A DNA stretch of 46,493 nt from Acholeplasmatales bacterium (GTDB lineage: Bacteria > Bacillota_I > Bacilli_A > Acholeplasmatales > Anaeroplasmataceae), in the NCBI GenBank assembly GCA_017454375.1, contig JAFTDB010000017.1, forward strand, positions 1 through 46,493, given 5' to 3'. Below the pieces are notes generated by a model, which saw nothing but the letters and a program-made list of their open reading frames with translations, was not told the DNA's origin and searched no databases. Below, in pieces: positions 42,532 to 46,493 of this stretch; the first letter of the stretch is position 1; each line of letters opens with the position of its first letter. A program made the position numbers and the translations under genes.

Positions 42532-43989
42532 TTATCTCTTACTTTCTTTGATTACCTTAGCCATAAATTCCTTTAGCTCAGGTGTGTAATCTCTACGTCT
42601 TGAAATGTATTGCCAGTTACAGCCAGATGTTGATGGAATATTCATTCTATCCTCATCTGATAATCCTAAATAATCTTGAAGTGGAATAATACAATAATCA
42701 CAATTTGTCTTCATCGCAAATTCAATGATCTTTAGATTTGGCTTATCATAAAAGCCAATCTTACATAAATCATCAATGATCTTCTTATCACGATCATTTA
42801 ATGTATTATAATAAGACATCAATGTCATATTATCATGTGTACCTGTATAGAAGATATTATTCTTATCATATTTTTCTTTTAGTGGAACAACATCTCCGCC
42901 ACCAAGTTCGAATTGGAATATCTTCATACCTGGATATCCACATTTATCCATTAGGTCATTAACCTCTTGTGTTAAAAAGCCTAGATTCTCGGCAACAATC
43001 TTTGCACCCTTACATTTAGCTTTGATAACCTCAAATAATGCATAGTCAGGTCCCTTTTCCCAGTGACCATTTCTAGCAGTAGTATCACCAAATGGAATTG
43101 CATAATATGCTTCAAAGCCACGGAAGTGATCAATTCTTACGATATCAAATAGCTTCTTAGAGTGGTTAATACGATTTACCCACCAGCTAAATTTATCTTC
43201 ACGCATCTTATCCCAGTTGTATAGTGGGTTACCCCATAGCTGACCATCAGGTGAGAATCCATCTGGTGGACATCCAGCAACAAATGTTGGGTTAAGATTT
43301 TCGTCTAGTTTGAAGTTAGTTGGTTCTGCCCATACATCTGATGAATCATATGCACAATAAATTGGCATATCACCCATAATTTCAATGCCTTTTGAGTTAG
43401 CATATTTTTTAAGTGCCATATATTGCTTAAAGGCTAAGAATTGAACGAATTTAACCTGTTGAATCTTATAATTAAATTCATTTCTAACCCAGACAATTGA
43501 GGCAGGTCTACGATATTTAAAATCATCATACCATTCAACCCATGGCTTGTATGAGTGCTCCTTCTTTAATACTGAATAGATAGCGTAATTATCTAGCCAA
43601 TAATCTTCTTCTGCACAGAATTTTTCAAATTCAGCTTGATATTTTTCTCTTCTATCAAATGTCTTAAGTAAGACATTCATTCTAGTATTAAATAATTCTT
43701 CATAATTTACTTTTCTAGCATCAAATCTTTGAGGTAATTCCTCAGGCATTAATAAGCCTTCCTCAACTAGCATGTCTAGATCGATAAAATATGGGCTGAA
43801 TGCAAAAGCACTTAATGCTTGGTATGGTGAATCACCATAGGATGTTGGTCCTACAGGTAATATTTGCCAAACCTTATTTCCACCTTCAGCTAAAAAATCT
43901 ACAAACTTATAAGCATCCTTGCCCATTGAACCTACACCAAAATCTGTAGGTAGGCTTGAGATATGTAATAATACACCAGCTTTTCTCAT
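42532..43989 (-). CDS. malQ: 4-alpha-glucanotransferase (GH77)
   Basis: 485 residues, normal for the bacterial enzyme. Amylomaltase that transfers alpha-1,4-glucan segments in maltodextrin or glycogen metabolism in the cytoplasm. Signatures: GVLLHISSLP, VWQILPVGPTSYGDSPYQ, MGDMPIYCAYDSSDVW, nucleophile Asp in VRIDHFRGFEAYY, acid/base Glu in IVAENLGFL, and the third acid in TGTHDNMTLMSYY. Its ATG overlaps the trmD stop (ATGA), so translation is coupled. An unusual partner for rimM-trmD and holA, but the operon is compact and nothing suggests inactivity. Confidence 0.97.
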   Translation of the reverse strand: MRKAGVLLHISSLPTDFGVGSMGKDAYKFVDFLAEGGNKVWQILPVGPTSYGDSPYQALSAFAFSPYFIDLDMLVEEGLLMPEELPQRFDARKVNYEELFNTRMNVLLKTFDRREKYQAEFEKFCAEEDYWLDNYAIYSVLKKEHSYKPWVEWYDDFKYRRPASIVWVRNEFNYKIQQVKFVQFLAFKQYMALKKYANSKGIEIMGDMPIYCAYDSSDVWAEPTNFKLDENLNPTFVAGCPPDGFSPDGQLWGNPLYNWDKMREDKFSWWVNRINHSKKLFDIVRIDHFRGFEAYYAIPFGDTTARNGHWEKGPDYALFEVIKAKCKGAKIVAENLGFLTQEVNDLMDKCGYPGMKIFQFELGGGDVVPLKEKYDKNNIFYTGTHDNMTLMSYYNTLNDRDKKIIDDLCKIGFYDKPNLKIIEFAMKTNCDYCIIPLQDYLGLSDEDRMNIPSTSGCNWQYISRRRDYTPELKEFMAKVIKESKR

Positions 43990-44711
43990 ACATTTTCCTC
44001 CTTGATTACTTCTTCAAGTAATACTTTTTCTTCTTTACTTAATTCCTTCTTCTCAAGTAGATCAGGTCTTTTTAAGTAAGTTCTTCTAATTGATTCTTTT
44101 AATCTAAATCTATTTATTTCTTTATGATTACCAGATAACAATACCTCTGGTACATCCATTCCCTTATAGCTTACAGGTCTAGTGTATTGTGGATATTCCA
44201 AAAGCCCATTAGAGAATGAATCATCCTCACTAGATTCCTTTCTTATGGCATTATCCAAAAGTCTAATAACACTATCAGATACAATCATTGCTGGAAGTTC
44301 TCCTCCAGTTAGGACATAATCCCCAATGGATATTTCCATATTAGCCATTGATCTAATTCTTTCATCGAATCCCTCATAATGGCCACATACTAATACTAGC
44401 TCATCATATTTAGTTAAATCTCTAGCTAGCTTATCAGAATATGGAATACCCTGTGGTGTCATTAATATAACCTGTGATTTATCAGTTTTATTATCACTAA
44501 TAGCCATATCTACTATATCACAGCGAAGCACCATTCCTGCACCACCACCACATGGTGTATCATCAACATGGTGATGCTTCTCAGGTGAATATTTTCTTAT
44601 ATCAATAATTTCAATTTCACACACTTCTTTTTCTATAGCCCTTTTAATAATAGATTCAGAAATGAATCCTTTAAACATCTCAGGGAAAAGTGTTAAGATT
44701 TTAATTTTCAA
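43986..44711 (-). CDS. trmD: tRNA (guanine-N1-)-methyltransferase
   Basis: 241 residues. SAM-dependent SPOUT enzyme that makes m1G37 in tRNAs, preventing frameshifts. The trefoil-knot motifs LVCGHYEGFDERI and EISIGDYVLTGGELPAM are intact, as are LFPEMF at the N-terminus and DTPCGGGAGMV. It starts with TTG: the codon overlaps the rimM stop (TTGA), with GAGGG 6 bases before, so it is translationally coupled to rimM. It ends in TGA overlapping the malQ ATG. Confidence 0.97.
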   Translation of the reverse strand: MKIKILTLFPEMFKGFISESIIKRAIEKEVCEIEIIDIRKYSPEKHHHVDDTPCGGGAGMVLRCDIVDMAISDNKTDKSQVILMTPQGIPYSDKLARDLTKYDELVLVCGHYEGFDERIRSMANMEISIGDYVLTGGELPAMIVSDSVIRLLDNAIRKESSEDDSFSNGLLEYPQYTRPVSYKGMDVPEVLLSGNHKEINRFRLKESIRRTYLKRPDLLEKKELSKEEKVLLEEVIKEENV

Positions 44712-45196
44712 AATAATCCCTCAATTTCATTAACCATTATATATTCATCCGTAACATCCATGATGAATTCATCTATAAATGGCACCATTACATCCTTACC
44801 ATTATAATCAACAATTATATATACAGCCTGTGGTAGCTCTTGGATATCTCTAACAATACCACGATTCTCTTTATTTTGGTTGATTACCTTCTTATCAAAT
44901 AATTCAGAATAATAATAGCCTTCATCTAATTCTTCTCTATCCTCTTCAGAAACAAAAATTTCATCACTATGATATTTTTCAACTAGATTGATATCTTGTA
45001 AGCCTTCAAAGGCTACAAGCTTATAGTTACCAAAATCAGATGATTTACATACTTTTACTTCTATATATTCATCATTATGCTTAATGTATAATCTATTACC
45101 TTTTTCAAATCTATTAAAATCTGTGTATAAAGCAATTTTTAAATCGCCTTTTATACCATGAGTTTTTAATATTTTTCCACATCTAAAATATTTCAT
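44708..45196 (-). CDS. rimM: 16S rRNA processing protein RimM
   Basis: 162 residues with the two RimM parts: an N-terminal beta-barrel (CGKILKTHGIKGDLKI, LVAFEGLQDINLVEKYHSDEI cut by usual indels) and a C-terminal PRC-barrel (YYYSELFDKKVINQ ... VMVPFIDEFIMDVT). It helps 30S head assembly through protein S19. First gene of rimM-trmD-malQ-holA. RBS AAGAGG, and a TGA-TATAAT box 20-28 bases upstream of the ATG. TGA is its stop codon, which shows the standard code at this position. Confidence 0.95.
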   Translation of the reverse strand: MKYFRCGKILKTHGIKGDLKIALYTDFNRFEKGNRLYIKHNDEYIEVKVCKSSDFGNYKLVAFEGLQDINLVEKYHSDEIFVSEEDREELDEGYYYSELFDKKVINQNKENRGIVRDIQELPQAVYIIVDYNGKDVMVPFIDEFIMDVTDEYIMVNEIEGLF

Positions 45197-45216
45197 ATTT
45201 TTTGACCTCTTAAATT

Positions 45217-45222
45217 ATTATA
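45217..45222 (-). promoter_or_regulatory. -10 box of the rimM operon
   Basis: Minus strand TGA-TATAAT (hexamer 45217-45222), an extended -10; the -35 position falls in the T run of the preceding terminator and is not a good match. Confidence 0.55.
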
Positions 45223-45237
45223 TCATAATTTAATATT

Positions 45238-45274
45238 AAAAAAATAGTTGTTAAGCAAATTATAGCTTAACAAC
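45238..45274 (-). terminator. Rho-independent terminator of the pyridoxamine-oxidase-like gene
   Basis: Perfect 10-bp stem GTTGTTAAGC/GCTTAACAAC with an 8-base loop, followed by TATTTTTTT on the minus strand. Confidence 0.85.
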
Positions 45275-45284
45275 CACTAAATTA

Positions 45285-45677
45285 TTAAAACTTAATTACC
45301 TTTGGCTCAGTACCAAATGTATTAAATGATGCCTCACCAGAAGTTAAGACAAATACACATGTATTACCATCACCAGGAACATACATATTACGTAGGTATG
45401 GATAGTTATCTAGCATATGATCACACGCCTCAATACTATCATCCATCTCTACAGTTGCGTTAATTCTTAACCACTTATCCTTCTGCATAGCACAAATAGC
45501 TATGTTAGGATTTTCTAGCATCTGTTTAGCAACATCCTTTTTTAAGCCTGTTTGAATAGTTAATTTTCCATTGTATAAATCAATTGTACCAAATGGTCTA
45601 ATTCTAGGCTTATCTCCATCCATAGTTGCCAAATAATATGTATCACACTTTCTCAAAAAATCAAATATCTCTTTCAT
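45285..45677 (-). CDS. Pyridoxamine 5'-phosphate oxidase-fold flavin-binding protein
   Basis: 130 residues of the split-barrel family: YYLATMDGDKPRIRPFG at the start, LTIQTGLKKDVAKQM in the middle, NIAICAMQKDKWLRI, and a C-terminal strand ending FGTEPKVIKF. Proteins of this size bind FMN or F420-like cofactors and are annotated as pyridoxamine 5'-phosphate oxidase family; their substrates are rarely known. Single-gene unit with its own terminator. RBS AAGGGG about 8 bases before the ATG. Confidence 0.88.
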   Translation of the reverse strand: MKEIFDFLRKCDTYYLATMDGDKPRIRPFGTIDLYNGKLTIQTGLKKDVAKQMLENPNIAICAMQKDKWLRINATVEMDDSIEACDHMLDNYPYLRNMYVPGDGNTCVFVLTSGEASFNTFGTEPKVIKF

Positions 45678-45735
45678 ATCATAAAATCCCCTTTTGATTA
45701 TTATATATAAAAATGATTATACTGTCTATAATTAG

Positions 45736-45942
45736 TTATTTAGTAGATTTTTCTATTTTTTCTACTATTTCATTATCTTTATTAACATCCATGTTAACCT
45801 CGATGATATCCTCATCGATATCCTCTGGCTTTAAAAATTGTTCCTTAGTAACATTAATACCTTGATTATCATTTAATATTTGTGGTCTAAACTTACTTTC
45901 AGCTAAAGCCTCAATAGATTTTGTTTTTCCATATCTAAAATT
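45736..45942 (-). pseudogene. C-terminal fragment of an unrecognised gene
   Basis: An open frame of 68 codons bounded upstream by a stop (TGA 45943-45945) and without a start codon or RBS. It encodes FRYGKTKSIEALAESKFRP and an acidic tail (KPEDIDEDIIEVNMDVNKDN). The gene-like codon use and missing front suggest a decayed tail. Source family not recognised. Confidence 0.4.
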
Positions 45943-45943
45943 T

Positions 45944-45976
45944 CACTATTTTTTCACTATTTTTTCACTATTTTTT
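45944..45976. repeat. Three tandem copies of an 11-bp unit
   Basis: CACTATTTTTT occurs three times in exact tandem (45944-45954, 45955-45965, 45966-45976), precisely at the join between two gene remnants. Confidence 0.9.
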
Positions 45977-46136
45977 AAAAATATTTAGCATTAATAGTAG
46001 ATTCAATTTTAATAATCTTTCCATTCTTCATCATATTAGATAATACTTTTTCTATCGTTGTTACCGATATATCAGGAAGTAAATTTAGTATCGCTTTTTT
46101 GAAAATTGGAATAACATAGTATTTTTTATAATTCAA
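45975..46136 (-). pseudogene. C-terminal winged-helix fragment, possibly from a Fic-family protein
   Basis: An open frame of 53 codons with an upstream stop (46137-46139) and no proper start. YYVIPIFKKAILNLLPDIS followed by VTTIEKVLSNMMKNGKIIKI looks like the DNA-binding-like C-terminal winged helix of Fic-domain proteins. The remainder of the gene is absent. The assignment rests on a short stretch. Confidence 0.35.
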
Positions 46137-46154
46137 TTAGAAATTTTACTAAAT

Positions 46155-46184
46155 CAAAAAAGAAAAAGACTATTTCTAGTCTTT
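46155..46184 (-). terminator. Rho-independent terminator near the right edge
   Basis: 8-bp stem AAAGACTA/TAGTCTTT with a GAAA tetraloop and TTTTTCTTTTTT on the minus strand. It ends a transcript that comes from the DUF1016-type gene or from the approximately 130-base unannotated stretch at 46185-46321. Confidence 0.8.
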
Positions 46185-46321
46185 ATCTTTCAAATATATC
46201 ATTATTCCTAAGCAACCTCTTAGATATCCTACTCTAATTCGGTGTGCCCAAGCTAAATTCAATGGCGGAGCAAGAGATAATGGCATTCGAAACAAACAAT
46301 TATTGTATTGTTCAATGACAA
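46185..46321 (-). other. Intergenic stretch with an unusually GC-rich core, no supported gene
   Basis: Between the nuclease stop and the terminator lies a stretch whose core (about 46235-46290) is far richer in G+C than the flanks. Short open frames exist on both strands (36 codons on minus from ATG 46287-46289), but none has an RBS. It could be a small RNA 3' part or a decayed gene. Confidence 0.3.
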
Positions 46322-46493
46322 TTATCTACCATCATTTTTAGTTTCCTTATCAATTATCATTTCTACTTGCTTAATTAATTCTTCTTTCTTTGGTAAAACA
46401 GTTATATATTTAGATGCAAATATTTTATTATTTAATCCACCTAACGCATACTCTAAATTAACATTCCCCTTATCAGTGCATAATATAATGCCA
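46322..46493 (-). CDS. C-terminus of a DUF1016/YhcG-type PDDEXK nuclease (partial)
   Basis: The last 56 codons are visible: GIILCTDKGNVNLEYALGGL, then FASKYITVLPKKEELIKQVE and stop TAA. GIILC-x-x-K with a following A/VKYAL-type strand, and ASKY-x-x-x-LP-x-x-EEL, are typical of the C-terminal PDDEXK domain of DUF1016 proteins, which often accompany type I restriction loci. The gene continues beyond the right edge, so the N-terminal part and its neighbours are unknown. Confidence 0.7.
   Translation of the reverse strand, partial: GIILCTDKGNVNLEYALGGLNNKIFASKYITVLPKKEELIKQVEMIIDKETKNDGR

Noticed and set aside
43986..45196. Mycoplasma genetic code (TGA as Trp)
   Set aside because: TGA ends rimM, trmD, holA, the sensor kinase and the HMA gene at family-appropriate lengths, and Trp is written TGG.
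46176..46289. 36-codon minus-strand reading frame near the right edge
   Set aside because: No RBS, its stop lies inside a terminator hairpin, and nothing in it is recognisable; the opposite strand has an equally long frame.
1..46493. tRNA, rRNA and insertion-sequence genes
   Set aside because: No tRNA cloverleaf, rRNA stretch or transposase-coding sequence was noticed by eye; a covariance-model or IS search could still find a degenerate one.

Overview
This is an AT-rich stretch in which every supported gene lies on the minus strand, so transcription runs from high to low coordinates. Strong AGGAGG-type ribosome sites, UGA used as a stop (rimM, trmD, holA, the sensor kinase), many lipoproteins, no LPXTG-anchored proteins and families such as DUF3793, DUF6273, MBG and Mbov_0395/0396/0397-like conjugation proteins suggest a low-GC Bacillota of the class Bacilli, perhaps a gut RF39, Acholeplasmatales or Erysipelotrichales relative. 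That placement is inference.

Right part (41.6-46.5 kb): a compact housekeeping operon rimM-trmD-malQ-holA, a pyridoxamine-oxidase-fold gene, then a decayed stretch with gene tails and the C-terminus of a DUF1016/YhcG-type PDDEXK nuclease at the edge. At 37.1-41.6 kb an insertion-like segment (a P-loop kinase-like gene and a DUF6273 repeat lipoprotein) lies between intact holA and a second, diverged, in-frame copy of the holA 3' end. At 32-37 kb are an exported nucleoside deoxyribosyltransferase-like lipoprotein, an S41 peptidase lipoprotein, a DUF3793/HMA pair whose promoter is bracketed by two identical operators, and glf.

Left part (0.2-32 kb): this looks like one coordinated system. A LytS/YesM-type sensor kinase and a REC plus winged-helix (SARP-like) response regulator sit beside five transcription units that share one promoter architecture: two direct repeats of TTGTTGCA at an 11-bp pitch, then exactly 10 bp, then a -10 box. 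The units are (i) an eight-gene operon with a type IV secretion core (VirD4-like coupling ATPase, VirB2-like pilin, VirB6-like channel, VirB4 ATPase), a 2533-residue surface protein, two lipoproteins and an 860-residue soluble protein; (ii) a 1045-residue membrane-anchored surface protein; and (iii-v) soluble proteins of 508, 893 and 364 residues. The four soluble proteins (860, 893, 508, 364) have no signal peptide, share a C-terminal module of about 75-85 residues beginning G-G-[FY]-[FL]-x-R-x-F, and end in acidic tails.

No relaxase, integrase, single-strand-binding protein or cell-wall hydrolase accompanies the secretion core. The simplest reading is a two-component-controlled, contact-dependent protein-secretion T4SS with four candidate substrates carrying a common recruitment domain and large adhesins for target contact. 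This is the most interesting content of the window. The substrate role is inference; the shared domain, the gene content and the promoter repeats are seen directly.
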